A stretch of 64,000 nucleotides of DNA from Pyruvatibacter sp. (GTDB lineage Bacteria > Pseudomonadota > Alphaproteobacteria > CGMCC-115125). The position numbers and the translations under genes are program-made. Positions 25,277 to 33,503 of this stretch are shown piece after piece; position 1 is the first letter of the stretch, and every line of letters begins with the position of its first letter. The stretch is from contig NZ_JAVJSC010000003.1 in assembly GCF_040219635.1 (NCBI RefSeq), forward strand, positions 878,501 through 942,500. Direction: 5' to 3'. Under the pieces are notes generated by a model. It did not search any database. It had not been told where the DNA came from and saw only the letters and a program-made list of their open reading frames with translations.

Positions 25277-25943
25277 TGTTGCGCCAATGGCTGATGATAC
25301 AGCGACCAGGAGCCTCGTAATTGCCATTGATGGACCCGCGGCGGCCGGCAAGGGCACCATCGCACGCAACGTTGCCGAGGTGCTGAACCTTGCGTATCTC
25401 GACACCGGCTCACTCTATCGCGCGGTCGCCCACGCAGTGATCTGCGCTGATGGTAACCCTGCCGATGAAACAGACGCTGTGACGGCAGCAAAGACGCTGG
25501 ACGTTGATGCGATTGACCCCGTTGCCATTCGCACCCGTGAGGTGGGAGCGGCCGCATCATTGGTGGCGGCCAAACCGGCGGTGCGCGCAGAACTTCTGGA
25601 AACCCAGCGCCGCATCGCCAAGCACCCGCCAAAAGGCAAAGCGGGCGTGGTGATGGACGGGCGCGACATCGGCACGGTTGTGTGCCCGGATGCGGACGTA
25701 AAACTGTTTGTTACAGCGTCTGATGATGCCCGCGCTCACCGACGGTGGCTGGAGTTGAAGGGCAACACTCCCGACTTGACCCCGCAAGAGGTGCTGGAAG
25801 ACCTGCGTGAGCGTGACCGGCGGGACTCTGAACGCGCTGCATCGCCGCTGGTTCAGGCACCTGATGCCACCTTGCTCGATACCACCAATTTGAGTATAGA
25901 AGCGGCGATCCAAGCGGCGCTCGATATTGTCGGGCGGCGATAG
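25269..25943 (+). CDS. cmk: Cytidylate kinase
   Basis: This 224-residue (d)CMP kinase makes CDP from CMP and ATP. The P-loop is GPAAAGKGT (22-30), followed by LDTGSLYRAVA (CMP-binding), DGRDIGTVVCPDADVKLFVTAS and the lid ERDRRDSERAASPL. The start is uncertain between ATG 25269 and ATG 25287, and neither has a clear SD. The former overlaps aroA, suggesting coupling. It sits between aroA and rpsA, a conserved order. Confidence 0.95.
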   Translation: MVDVAPMADDTATRSLVIAIDGPAAAGKGTIARNVAEVLNLAYLDTGSLYRAVAHAVICADGNPADETDAVTAAKTLDVDAIDPVAIRTREVGAAASLVAAKPAVRAELLETQRRIAKHPPKGKAGVVMDGRDIGTVVCPDADVKLFVTASDDARAHRRWLELKGNTPDLTPQEVLEDLRERDRRDSERAASPLVQAPDATLLDTTNLSIEAAIQAALDIVGRR

Positions 25944-26054
25944 TCACGTTTTTAAGGGGACATGCTCTTAACGAACCGCTGTCTGACGCCACTCACTTTA
26001 TTCGCCGTCGCAAGGTGTGATTGACCCCAAAACCGGGAGATTTCGCGCCTTTTT

Positions 26055-26078
26055 TATTGGGTCGTACAACGACCAATA
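26055..26078 (+). promoter_or_regulatory. Hairpin in the rpsA leader
   Basis: TATTGGGTCGT (26055-26065) pairs with ACGACCAATA (26069-26078) across the 3-base loop ACA, with one bulged G. It stands 78 bases before the S1 start codon and downstream of a short U-rich run. It could be a stability or autoregulatory element, since S1 commonly represses its own mRNA. No direct evidence. Confidence 0.5.
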
Positions 26079-26155
26079 AAGCCGCAATCAAGCGGAAGAC
26101 CGCCGGAGACAACCGTGCGGCCCGAAAAATCGATCAAATTGGAGCTACCACCTAT

Positions 26156-27865
26156 ATGTCTCAAACAGCCGCCGATCCCGGCCTGAACCCCAGCACAGAC
26201 GATTTTGAAGCCCTCCTGATGGAGAGCCTGGAATCCACCAACATGACCGAGGGTTATGTTGTTAAAGGCACTGTCACCGCCGTCGAAAACGACATGGCGA
26301 TTGTGGACGTGGGCCTTAAAACCGAAGGCCGCGTGCCTTTGAAAGAGTTTGCAACCCCCGGACAGGACGCCAACATCAAGGTTGGCGATATTGTTGAGGT
26401 CTATCTCGAGCGCGTGGAAAACGCGATGGGGGAGGCTGTTCTCTCCCGCGATAAAGCCCGCCGCGAAGAAGCCTGGGAAGTGCTTGAGCAGGCCTTTGAA
26501 AAGCAGGAGCGTGTGGAAGGCCACATCTTCGGTCGCGTCAAAGGCGGCTTTACAGTTGACCTGGGCGGCGCGGTCGCGTTTCTGCCCGGCAGCCAGGTGG
26601 ACATCCGCCCGGTGCGCGACATCACTCCGCTGTTGAACATTCCCCAGCCCTTCCAGGTGTTGAAGATGGACCGCCGCCGCGGCAACATCGTTGTATCCCG
26701 CCGCGCCGTTCTGGAAGAAACTCGTGCCGAACAGCGTGCAGAGTTGGTCGAGAACCTCACTGAAGGTCAGGTGCTTGAAGGCGTGGTGAAAAACATCACG
26801 GACTACGGCGCATTCGTTGATCTGGGCGGCGTTGATGGCCTGCTCCACGTCACCGACATTGCATGGCGTCGCGTCAACCATCCGACAGACGTCCTGTCCA
26901 TCGGCCAGTCGGTCAATGTGCAGGTCATCAAGGTCAATCAGGATACACAGCGCATTTCGCTTGGCATGAAGCAGCTTGAAGCTGATCCATGGGATGGAGT
27001 TGAAGCGAAGTATCCGGTCGATATGAAGATCAAGGGTCGCGTCACCAACATCACTGATTACGGCGCATTCGTTGAGCTTGAGCCAGGGGTTGAAGGTCTG
27101 GTTCACGTCTCTGAAATGAGCTGGACCAAGAAGAACGTTCATCCGGGCAAGATCGTTTCCACTTCGCAGGAAGTGGAAGTGATGGTGCTGGAAGTCGACC
27201 CGGTGAAACGTCGCATTTCGCTTGGCCTCAAGCAGTGCCTCGACAACCCGTGGTCATCGTTCCTCGACCGCTACCCGACGGGCACCGAAGTCGAAGGCGA
27301 GATCAAGAACATCACCGAGTTTGGTTTGTTCGTTGGGCTCGACGGCGATGTGGACGGCATGGTCCATCTTTCGGACCTCGACTGGAACCGTCCCGGCGAA
27401 GAAGCCATTGCCGAGTACAACAAGGGCGACATGGTGAAAGCCACCGTTCTGGATGTGGACCCGGACAAGGAGCGTATTTCGCTGGGCATCAAGCAGCTTG
27501 GCGGTGATCCGTTTGAAAGCGTTGGCGACATCCGCCGCGGTGAAGTCATTACCGTGACCGTCACCAATGTGGAAGAAAACGGCCTTGAAGTGTCTGTGGG
27601 TGAGGAGAAGTTTACGTCCTACATCCGCCGCTCCGAACTGAGCCGGGACCGTTCCGAGCAGCGCCCGGACCGTTACAATGTGGGCGACAAGATCGATGCC
27701 CGCGTCACACAGATCGACAAGGCTGGCCGTCGCGTCTCCCTGTCGATCAAGGCCAAGGAAATTGCGGAGGAAAAAGAAGCGGTGGAGCAGTATGGCTCGT
27801 CCGATTCAGGTGCCTCACTGGGCGATATTCTGGGTGCAGCCCTCAAGGGCAAGGACGACGAATAA
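26156..27865 (+). CDS. rpsA: 30S ribosomal protein S1
   Basis: This 569-residue protein contains six S1/OB-fold repeats. The first is GYVVKGTVTAVENDMAIVDVGLK. Later ones repeat the pattern VEGVVKNITDYGAFVDLGG ... GLLHVTDIAW, and the last includes EVITVTVTNVEENGLEVSV. It docks mRNA on the 30S subunit. The ATG at 26156 starts the standard N-terminal SQTAADPGLNPSTDDFEALL. The open frame extends 45 codons upstream but that stretch is non-conserved and holds the leader hairpin. The length is usual for Alphaproteobacteria. It is followed by a strong terminator, then ihfB. Confidence 0.97.
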   Translation: MSQTAADPGLNPSTDDFEALLMESLESTNMTEGYVVKGTVTAVENDMAIVDVGLKTEGRVPLKEFATPGQDANIKVGDIVEVYLERVENAMGEAVLSRDKARREEAWEVLEQAFEKQERVEGHIFGRVKGGFTVDLGGAVAFLPGSQVDIRPVRDITPLLNIPQPFQVLKMDRRRGNIVVSRRAVLEETRAEQRAELVENLTEGQVLEGVVKNITDYGAFVDLGGVDGLLHVTDIAWRRVNHPTDVLSIGQSVNVQVIKVNQDTQRISLGMKQLEADPWDGVEAKYPVDMKIKGRVTNITDYGAFVELEPGVEGLVHVSEMSWTKKNVHPGKIVSTSQEVEVMVLEVDPVKRRISLGLKQCLDNPWSSFLDRYPTGTEVEGEIKNITEFGLFVGLDGDVDGMVHLSDLDWNRPGEEAIAEYNKGDMVKATVLDVDPDKERISLGIKQLGGDPFESVGDIRRGEVITVTVTNVEENGLEVSVGEEKFTSYIRRSELSRDRSEQRPDRYNVGDKIDARVTQIDKAGRRVSLSIKAKEIAEEKEAVEQYGSSDSGASLGDILGAALKGKDDE

Positions 27866-27931
27866 GTCAGCCTACGTTGCCGGTCCGCCTGATTTTTCAG
27901 GCTGACCCTGCGAAAAACACACAAGTTGCAC

Positions 27932-27961
27932 AATGGCGGCAGGTAAACCCCTGCCGCCATT
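27932..27961 (+). terminator. Rho-independent terminator after rpsA
   Basis: A 12-bp perfect stem, AATGGCGGCAGG (27932-27943) with CCTGCCGCCATT (27950-27961), has a 6-base loop and is followed by GGTGTTTT. It lies 67 bases past the rpsA stop. Confidence 0.8.
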
Positions 27962-28143
27962 GGTGTTTTACGCCCCGCCTCCACTGTGATGCGTCAAAAT
28001 GACACCGGCGTCACCAAATCGCCTGCCGCACTGCTGAAAATGTATAAGCCTTTGAAAAGGCTACCTAGTTTGCACGTCTGCAACTTGACGCCCCCCGTCG
28101 TGTCAGGCATCGTTCAGCCTCAGGAAACAGAGGCAAGAACCTG

Positions 28144-28521
28144 ATGATTAAGTCAGAACTCGTGCAGCGTTTGGCGCAAGCCAATCCGCATCTTTATCAG
28201 CGTGACGTTGAGCGCATTGTCGGCACAATCTTCGAGGAGATTTCGCAGGCACTGGCCAATGGTGACCGGGTTGAACTGCGCGGCTTTGGCGCGTTCTCGG
28301 TCAAAACGCGCCCCGCTCGCACCGGCCGTAACCCGCGCACCGGCGAGCCTGTGGAAGTTGACGCCAAGTGTGTGCCCTTCTTCAAAACCGGCAAGGAGCT
28401 GCGTGAACGCCTCAATAAGCGTCCGCTGGGAGCGAAGGCTGCGAACGACGAAGCGGGCACGACTGATGGATTCCGTGAAGCTGAACGCGACATGCCATCA
28501 GGTGTGGCGGCAGGTGAATAA
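28144..28521 (+). CDS. ihfB: Integration host factor subunit beta
   Basis: This 125-residue HU/IHF-family DNA-bending protein has the IHF-beta start MIKSELVQRLAQANPHLYQRD. Its DNA-arm contains RTGRNPRTGEPVEV, in which the Pro that intercalates into DNA is part of RNPRTGE. It carries about 30 extra residues after KELRERLNKR compared with E. coli IhfB; this Glu/Ala-rich tail is common in alphaproteobacterial members. It forms a heterodimer with IhfA, which is encoded elsewhere. Position after rpsA is conserved. Confidence 0.94.
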   Translation: MIKSELVQRLAQANPHLYQRDVERIVGTIFEEISQALANGDRVELRGFGAFSVKTRPARTGRNPRTGEPVEVDAKCVPFFKTGKELRERLNKRPLGAKAANDEAGTTDGFREAERDMPSGVAAGE

Positions 28522-28591
28522 TTCGCACCTTCTGCGCTTCTGCCGTGGTCCACACTTCAAAATCTGACCCTTCGCGCGAAAGCTGTATGAC

Positions 28592-28963
28592 GTGAAACTC
28601 AAGACCTTGTTCATCCTCGTTCCCTGCGCGCTGATTGGTATTGTTTTGACGCTGGCCAATCTCACCCCGGTCCAGTTCAGTCTTGATCCGTTTTCGGACA
28701 CGCGCCCGGCGCTGGCGGTCACCGTACCGCTGTTCGTTGTGATCCTTGCAGCGTTTCTGGCCGGGTTGCTGGCAGGCGGGCTTGGTGCATGGATCGGGCA
28801 GGGCGGCCACCGTCGGGAGGAGCGCGTTGCCAAGCGCGAACTAAAGCGTGTGCAAAAACAGACGACTGCTGCCAACGCCAACACGCCTGCAACCGGCACG
28901 GCATTGGCACTCCAGCCCATCGGAACTGCGCCAGTAGCACATGCGCCTCGTAACGGCGGCTGA
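28592..28963 (+). CDS. LapA-domain (DUF1049) inner-membrane protein
   Basis: This 123-residue protein has two hydrophobic segments (LFILVPCALIGIVLTLANL at about 5-23 and VPLFVVILAAFLAGLLAGG at about 45-63). A basic coiled stretch (HRREERVAKRELKRVQKQ) and a Thr/Ala-rich tail follow. This is the LapA/YciS layout; in E. coli LapA helps LapB regulate LPS synthesis through LpxC. GTG 28592 is the only workable start, since the nearby ATG runs into TGA. Its 3' end overlaps the next gene by 23 bases. No lapB follows here. Confidence 0.8.
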   Translation: MKLKTLFILVPCALIGIVLTLANLTPVQFSLDPFSDTRPALAVTVPLFVVILAAFLAGLLAGGLGAWIGQGGHRREERVAKRELKRVQKQTTAANANTPATGTALALQPIGTAPVAHAPRNGG

Positions 28964-29921
28964 GCTTTCAGAAGCGCTTGATGTCCGCTCGTTGATGGAG
29001 CGGCTGCGCAGCGCATTTCGCGACGATATTGCGAGCCCGCCGCGTACCATCCACCACATCTCGTCACATCTGGGCGACGGCGAACCTGGCGGTGGCGACC
29101 TGATGCTCATGCCTGCTTGGGTGAAGGGCACAGCGCGTGCAGGCGATATGCGCGGGCGGCGCGGTTTCATCGGCGTCAAGGTGCAAGCGGTGTTCCCTGA
29201 GAACCGCCAGCACAAAGTCCCCTCGCTTACTGGCGTTTATGTGCTGATGTCGGGACGTACGGGCGAGCCTGTCGGCCTGATGGATGCGCCAACCTTGACT
29301 GCGTGTCGCACAGCGGCAGCCTCCGCGCTGGCCGCAAGCTACCTCGCCCGGCAGGACGCGCAACGCTTGCTGATGGTCGGCGCAGGCGCGCTGGCACCGC
29401 ACCTCATACGAGCCCACGCACAAGCCCGCCCCATCTGCAACGTGCTGGTCTGGAACCGTACCCCTGCAACGGCTCAAAAACTCGCAAAGCGCCTTACCCG
29501 CCCGGACCTGAAGGTCGCCGCCACCACTGACCTTGAAGGCGCCGTACGCGGCGCTGACATAATCTGCACCGCCACCGGCAGCACGCAGCCGCTTGTCAAA
29601 GGCGACTGGCTACAGCCCGGTGTACATCTTGATCTGGTCGGTGGCTATCGGCAGGACATGCGCGAAGTGGATGACACGGCCATTTCTCGCGCCCGCCTGT
29701 TTGTCGATACCCGCGCCGGGGCCATGGCCGAGGCAGGTGACATCACCGCGCCCATGGAAGCAGGCATAATCTCAGCCGACGACATCACCGCTGACCTCTA
29801 TGAATTGGCCCGCGGCGAAAAAGCCGGCCGCCGCTACCATGACCAGATCACGCTGTTTAAGTCAGTCGGCACTGCGCTGGAGGACCTGGCAGCGGCCACA
29901 CTCGCGTTTGAGCGGACATAG
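28941..29921 (+). CDS. Ornithine cyclodeaminase/mu-crystallin family protein
   Basis: This 326-residue NAD(P)-dependent enzyme has the family's N-terminal substrate-binding part (GDLMLMPAW, GVKVQAVFPENRQHKVPSLTGVYVLM, PTLTACRTAAASALAASYL). A Rossmann domain follows, with VGAGALAPHLIRAH and ATTDLEGAVRGADIICTAT, ending in LYELARGEKAG. Members include ornithine cyclodeaminase, alanine dehydrogenase and ketimine reductases, and the sequence does not decide which. It overlaps the LapA-like gene by 23 bases and begins an accessory block that interrupts the usual lapA-pyrF neighbourhood. Confidence 0.9.
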   Translation: MRLVTAAELSEALDVRSLMERLRSAFRDDIASPPRTIHHISSHLGDGEPGGGDLMLMPAWVKGTARAGDMRGRRGFIGVKVQAVFPENRQHKVPSLTGVYVLMSGRTGEPVGLMDAPTLTACRTAAASALAASYLARQDAQRLLMVGAGALAPHLIRAHAQARPICNVLVWNRTPATAQKLAKRLTRPDLKVAATTDLEGAVRGADIICTATGSTQPLVKGDWLQPGVHLDLVGGYRQDMREVDDTAISRARLFVDTRAGAMAEAGDITAPMEAGIISADDITADLYELARGEKAGRRYHDQITLFKSVGTALEDLAAATLAFERT

Positions 29922-29928
29922 CATCGCG

Positions 29929-30246
29929 ATGAACAAGGGGAGAGATGTGGTTTCACGGCTGGGTGACCTATTCGAATCTGCCGCTTATCCAGATCATGCC
30001 GCGTTGCTTCGTGAAACACTTGAACACGACTCCGAGCAGGAATTCCTATTAGCACTCAATTCCAATAACATCTGGGGTGGAGCTGGTTCGATCGCCGATC
30101 AGGCGTTCTCATCGTCGCCACTATCCGACGTTAACAGAGCTGAGTTCGCCCGGCTCATGGCGGAACTGGCCGATTTCATGCTGGATTGCGATGTTGTGAA
30201 AAACGACCGTCTGCACATGTGGCGCAAGTCTTTCAGGCAGACATAG
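29929..30246 (+). CDS. Small hypothetical protein
   Basis: This 105-residue soluble, mainly helical protein is not confidently recognised. The sequence runs through RLGDLFESAAYPDHAALLRETL, then a turn-rich NSNNIWGGAGSIADQAF, and ends with a helix RAEFARLMAELADFML and the basic tail RKSFRQT. The GGAGS turn recalls small DUF proteins with a GGMGS-type turn but I cannot name one with certainty. ATG 29929 fits the reading best because the frame upstream overlaps the previous gene. Its 3' flank is relatively AT-rich compared with neighbours. Confidence 0.55.
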   Translation: MNKGRDVVSRLGDLFESAAYPDHAALLRETLEHDSEQEFLLALNSNNIWGGAGSIADQAFSSSPLSDVNRAEFARLMAELADFMLDCDVVKNDRLHMWRKSFRQT

Positions 30247-30562
30247 ATCTGGATCTTTCGGCATTTTCAATGCTGTACCCAAAGCCACATACTAACCGAA
30301 GGCGCGCCACACACTCGAAAAGCTCCGCGTCCCCGGACTTGATCCGGGGCCTACTCGCAGATACCACACACCGCAGCGAAAGAGAGTGGACCCCGGATCA
30401 AGTCCGGGGATGCGTGAGGGTGACTGATTTCTGGGTCACCCAAGTCTGAAAATACAAAGCCTGACTCGGCGCTTTTCTCACGGTATGCTTTTTCCAAACG
30501 CTGACGACCGCCACCAAAAGAACGGCGCAGCTGGAGGAAACTGATGAGGGGAGGCGGGCTTC
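30247..30562. other. Gene-free stretch with inverted palindromic repeats
   Basis: This 316-base gap separates the small hypothetical gene and the dioxygenase. It contains the inverted CCCCGGA...TCCGGGG repeat pair (30331-30409). The remainder shows no credible gene. The last 100 bases, rich in GGAGG-like purines, probably hold the dioxygenase promoter and leader. Confidence 0.7.
30331..30409. repeat. Inverted pair of palindromic repeats (REP-like)
   Basis: CCCCGGACTTGATCCGGGG (30331-30349) and its exact reverse complement CCCCGGATCAAGTCCGGGG (30391-30409) face each other across 41 bases. Each copy is itself a 7-bp hairpin with a 5-base loop. Flanks agree for a few more bases (GCgt/GCat and ACTC), giving inverted arms of about 30 bases. 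A relative lies at 52258-52288. Confidence 0.85.
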
Positions 30563-31417
30563 ATGAGCAACGCCATTACGATTGATCGGCTGACGCCGAC
30601 CATTGGCGCGGAAATTTCCGGCGTGGATATGCGCCAGCCGTTGGGAAATGAAACCTTCACCGTCGTCCACGATGCGCTGATGGAACACGGCGTCATCTTT
30701 TTCCGCGACCAGGAGATCACGCCCCAGCAGCACAAGGATTTTGCCGGTCGGTTCGGCCACCTGCAGGTGCATCCTTTTGCGCCCAATCTGGGCGACGATC
30801 ACCCGGAGATCATCGTCATTGAACATGGCGAAAAACGTCCGCCCGATCTCAACAACTGGCACACCGATGTCACCTTCATGGCGGAGCCGCCGCTTGGTTC
30901 TGTCCTGCACGCCAAAGTGATGCCGGATACCGGCGGCGACACCATGTGGGCCAGCATGTATGCCGCTTATGATGCGCTCTCTGACAAGATGCAGCGCCTG
31001 CTCGGCGAGCTGACAGCGGTGCATGATTTTGAACATGTGTTTGGCAAGTCCGGTCGCCTGTATCGAAATCAGGGCGATGGCAAAATGGACACCGAGCGTC
31101 AGAAGCATCCAGCCGCTGAACATCCGGTTATCCGCACACACCCTGTCACCGGCAAGAACGGCATCTTCGTCAATTCCAGTTTCACGGTCCGCATCAAGGA
31201 CATGAAAACCAAGGAGAGCGATGCTCTGCTTGCGTTCCTGCACGAGCACATCAAGTTGCCGGAGTTCCAGTGTCGCTTCCGCTGGCAGAAAAACTCGGTA
31301 GCCTTCTGGGATAACCGCTGCACCCAGCACTACGCCATCGCCGATTACTTCCCGCAGCACCGCATGATGCACCGCGTTACCATTGATGGAGACGCACCGC
31401 GCTACCTGCCTAACTAA
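30563..31417 (+). CDS. TauD/TfdA-family Fe(II)/2-oxoglutarate dioxygenase
   Basis: This 284-residue protein has the facial triad HxD at H100-D102 (NNWHTDVTF) and a distal His in the C-terminal half within NRCTQHYAIADYF. The 2-oxoglutarate-binding Arg follows in HRMMHRVTIDGD. The opening IGAEISGVDMRQPL is typical of TauD/TfdA. These enzymes hydroxylate small sulfonates, phenoxyacids or similar substrates; the substrate here is unknown. ATG 30563 follows a GGAGGCGGGC-like purine run. MAPEG follows 30 bases later. Confidence 0.92.
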   Translation: MSNAITIDRLTPTIGAEISGVDMRQPLGNETFTVVHDALMEHGVIFFRDQEITPQQHKDFAGRFGHLQVHPFAPNLGDDHPEIIVIEHGEKRPPDLNNWHTDVTFMAEPPLGSVLHAKVMPDTGGDTMWASMYAAYDALSDKMQRLLGELTAVHDFEHVFGKSGRLYRNQGDGKMDTERQKHPAAEHPVIRTHPVTGKNGIFVNSSFTVRIKDMKTKESDALLAFLHEHIKLPEFQCRFRWQKNSVAFWDNRCTQHYAIADYFPQHRMMHRVTIDGDAPRYLPN

Positions 31418-31447
31418 GAACCAAAAAGCAAAAGAGGAGAGGAAAAA

Positions 31448-31906
31448 ATGGAAGACATCGTCAACACCGTCACAGCCTCCGCCACCTATTCAGGCGATAT
31501 GCTGGGCGCGCTTTACGTCATGGCTGCCTGGACCGCCATCACATGGATCATCATGACTTTTGTGCGGCTGGGGGCCATGAACGCCGCCGGCCTTAAGCCG
31601 GACGACGCAAAACACACGGACGCACTTTCCGTGCTCCCAACGCGCCCGCGTCAGATGGCAGATAACTACAACCACCTTTTTGAAGTTCCGGTTGTGTTCT
31701 ATGCCGTGGTCCTGGCAGTCATCGTCAGCGGCAGTGCTGACCAGATCCACATGTATTGCGCCTGGGGCTTTGTTGCGTCCCGCGTTGTCCATTCGCTATG
31801 GCAGTGGACTTCAAATGCGGTCGCCATCCGCTTCCCGCTATTCGCTCTGGGCTGGATTTTGCTGATGGTCATGATCGTGCGCGAGCTTCTGGCCTATCTC
31901 GGCTAG
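31448..31906 (+). CDS. MAPEG-family membrane protein
   Basis: This 152-residue protein has four hydrophobic segments. Between the first two are RPRQMADNYNHLFEVPVVFYAVVL, the MAPEG hallmark with the N-x-x-E/F-P motif that contacts glutathione in eukaryotic relatives. SRVVHSLWQWTSNAVAIRF, the third-helix Arg/His region, follows. Bacterial MAPEG proteins are inner-membrane and mostly uncharacterised; some act on lipid or xenobiotic substrates with glutathione. It lies close behind the dioxygenase (30 bases), likely co-transcribed. Confidence 0.9.
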   Translation: MEDIVNTVTASATYSGDMLGALYVMAAWTAITWIIMTFVRLGAMNAAGLKPDDAKHTDALSVLPTRPRQMADNYNHLFEVPVVFYAVVLAVIVSGSADQIHMYCAWGFVASRVVHSLWQWTSNAVAIRFPLFALGWILLMVMIVRELLAYLG

Positions 31907-31924
31907 CACGCCAGAAATGTGATC

Positions 31925-31968
31925 CCCGGAGCAGCATGTTCCGTAACCTATTGAACTGTTGCTCCGGG
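31925..31968 (+). promoter_or_regulatory. Inverted repeat covering part of a Shine-Dalgarno site
   Basis: CCCGGAGCA (31925-31933) and TGCTCCGGG (31960-31968) form a 9-bp perfect stem. The right arm shares two bases with GGAG (31967-31970), the ribosome site of the TspO-like gene. It may either terminate MAPEG transcripts or modulate translation of the next gene. Confidence 0.4.
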
Positions 31969-31979
31969 AGACTGCCCCA

Positions 31980-32738
31980 ATGTCAGACGAACGCCGCCAG
32001 GTCCTCAACATTGTAACCGCCATTTCGCAAGCGCTTGCACCCGCCATGCCTGCGCTGGGTTTTGGCATCACGGTCGGCGCGCGTGACGGCGTATCGTCGC
32101 CGCTGGAAGTACCTGCCGGATACGCGTTTTCCATCTGGGGTCTGATTTTTCTGCTCGGCCTTATCTACGCCGTGATGCAGGCGCTTCCATCTGCCCGCAC
32201 ATCGCCACTTTACCGCGCAATTGGCACCGGCACCTGGATGCTGTTTGGTCTGTCCACCGCATGGATGCTCGTTGCCCAGTTCGAGGGGCCTAACATCGTT
32301 CTCGCCACAATCATTGTCATCATGCTGGTGATTTCCCTGCGGATCCTCGTCGTCGCCTTCAAGACGGGCGACGAGACCCGGAACACTGTCCGGCAAACTG
32401 TCGTCTTGCCGTTGCTGGGGCTGTATGCGGGGTGGCTGACGCTTGCAACGGCCCTCAATGTCTCAGGCGTGCTGCGCGATTATGCGCTTGCGCCCTTTGG
32501 TCTGCAGGAATGGCAATATGTTGCGCTTGTGCTCGGTGCCGCTGCTCTGGTCGCTGTGCCTATGCTCCTGCGTTTGCGCGGTCTGATCTGGTACGCCGCG
32601 GCCGCCATCTGGGGCCTTGTCGGGATCATTCTTAAGGCATATCCGCTGGCCGCTCCTGAGGCCTATGTGGCCTATGTCGCCGCGGCTATCACGACACTGT
32701 TGCTGCTCATCGTTCTGCGCGGCTTTCGCAGGGCATAG
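31980..32738 (+). CDS. TspO/MBR-like integral membrane protein
   Basis: This 252-residue polytopic protein has about seven hydrophobic helices and no soluble domain. AGYAFSIWGLIFLLGLIYAVMQ and GWLTLATALNVSG resemble the helix patterns of the TspO/tryptophan-rich sensory protein fold. Classical TspO is about 150-190 residues with five helices, so this is a longer relative. ATG 31980 has GGGAG 9 bases upstream. It follows the MAPEG gene after a 73-base gap containing an inverted repeat. The ligand is unknown. Confidence 0.65.
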   Translation: MSDERRQVLNIVTAISQALAPAMPALGFGITVGARDGVSSPLEVPAGYAFSIWGLIFLLGLIYAVMQALPSARTSPLYRAIGTGTWMLFGLSTAWMLVAQFEGPNIVLATIIVIMLVISLRILVVAFKTGDETRNTVRQTVVLPLLGLYAGWLTLATALNVSGVLRDYALAPFGLQEWQYVALVLGAAALVAVPMLLRLRGLIWYAAAAIWGLVGIILKAYPLAAPEAYVAYVAAAITTLLLLIVLRGFRRA

Positions 32739-32795
32739 CAGCCTTTTGCGTTCAGGAGTTGGGGCCATGCGTGCGGTGCTGCTATAAGCCAGCCC

Positions 32796-33503
32796 ATGAG
32801 CACACTTGAAAATCCGGTTTTCTGCGCCCTCGACACCCCGTCGCCTGACAAGGCCGCGAAACTCACGCGCGATTTGGGCGCGGCTGTAGGTGGCATCAAG
32901 CTGGGTCTTGAGTTTTTCATGGCAGCAGGCCCTGAGGGCTACGGCATTGTCGCCAGGGAAGGCCGCCCGGTTTTCCTTGATCTCAAGCTGCACGACATTC
33001 CCAACACCGTGGCGGGTGCCGTACGTTCTTTGTTGCCGCTGGCACCGGCAATCCTCAACGTCCACGCGCAGGGCGGCATGGCCATGATGCGCGCCGCAAA
33101 GGCCGCCGCTGACGACGCCCCAGACGGCAAGCGCCCGATGATGATTGGCGTCACCATGATGACCAGCCTGGACCAGTCCGACATAAAAAGTCAGGGCAAC
33201 AGTCTTTCCACAACGGATTATGTCCGCCGCCTCGCGGAGCAAACAGCGCAGGCAGGGCTGGATGGCGTTGTATGTTCCGCCCTCGAAATTGAAACCCTGC
33301 GCGCTGATTTGGGCCCCGACTTCAAACTCATCGTCCCCGGCATCCGCCCGGCAGGGGCTGATATCGGCGACCAGAAGCGCGTCATGACCCCGGCACAGGC
33401 GCGCGCACTGGGGGCGGATGTGTTGGTTATCGGCAGACCCATCACAGCCGCTGAAGACCCCGCCGCAGCCGCCCGCAGCATTGCTGCTGAACTGGGCCTG
33501 TAA
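32796..33503 (+). CDS. pyrF: Orotidine 5'-phosphate decarboxylase
   Basis: This 235-residue TIM-barrel enzyme makes UMP from OMP. Catalytic residues lie in VFLDLKLHDIPNTV (Asp-Lys-Asp), preceded by KLGLEFF. The phosphate site GIRPAG and the terminal GADVLVIGRPIT are present. It heads the pyrF-trpF-trpB-trpA-accD-folC run and its stop codon abuts the trpF ATG with no gap, implying coupled translation. Confidence 0.96.
   Translation: MSTLENPVFCALDTPSPDKAAKLTRDLGAAVGGIKLGLEFFMAAGPEGYGIVAREGRPVFLDLKLHDIPNTVAGAVRSLLPLAPAILNVHAQGGMAMMRAAKAAADDAPDGKRPMMIGVTMMTSLDQSDIKSQGNSLSTTDYVRRLAEQTAQAGLDGVVCSALEIETLRADLGPDFKLIVPGIRPAGADIGDQKRVMTPAQARALGADVLVIGRPITAAEDPAAAARSIAAELGL

Noticed and set aside
26054..27142. 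362-codon open frame opposite rpsA
   Set aside because: It is a shadow of the repeated S1 domains. Its composition mirrors codon bias on the other strand and no RBS is seen.
30331..30409. Possible CRISPR repeats
   Set aside because: There are only two copies, in inverted orientation, with a single 41-base gap and no cas genes. This is a palindromic repeat pair, not an array.
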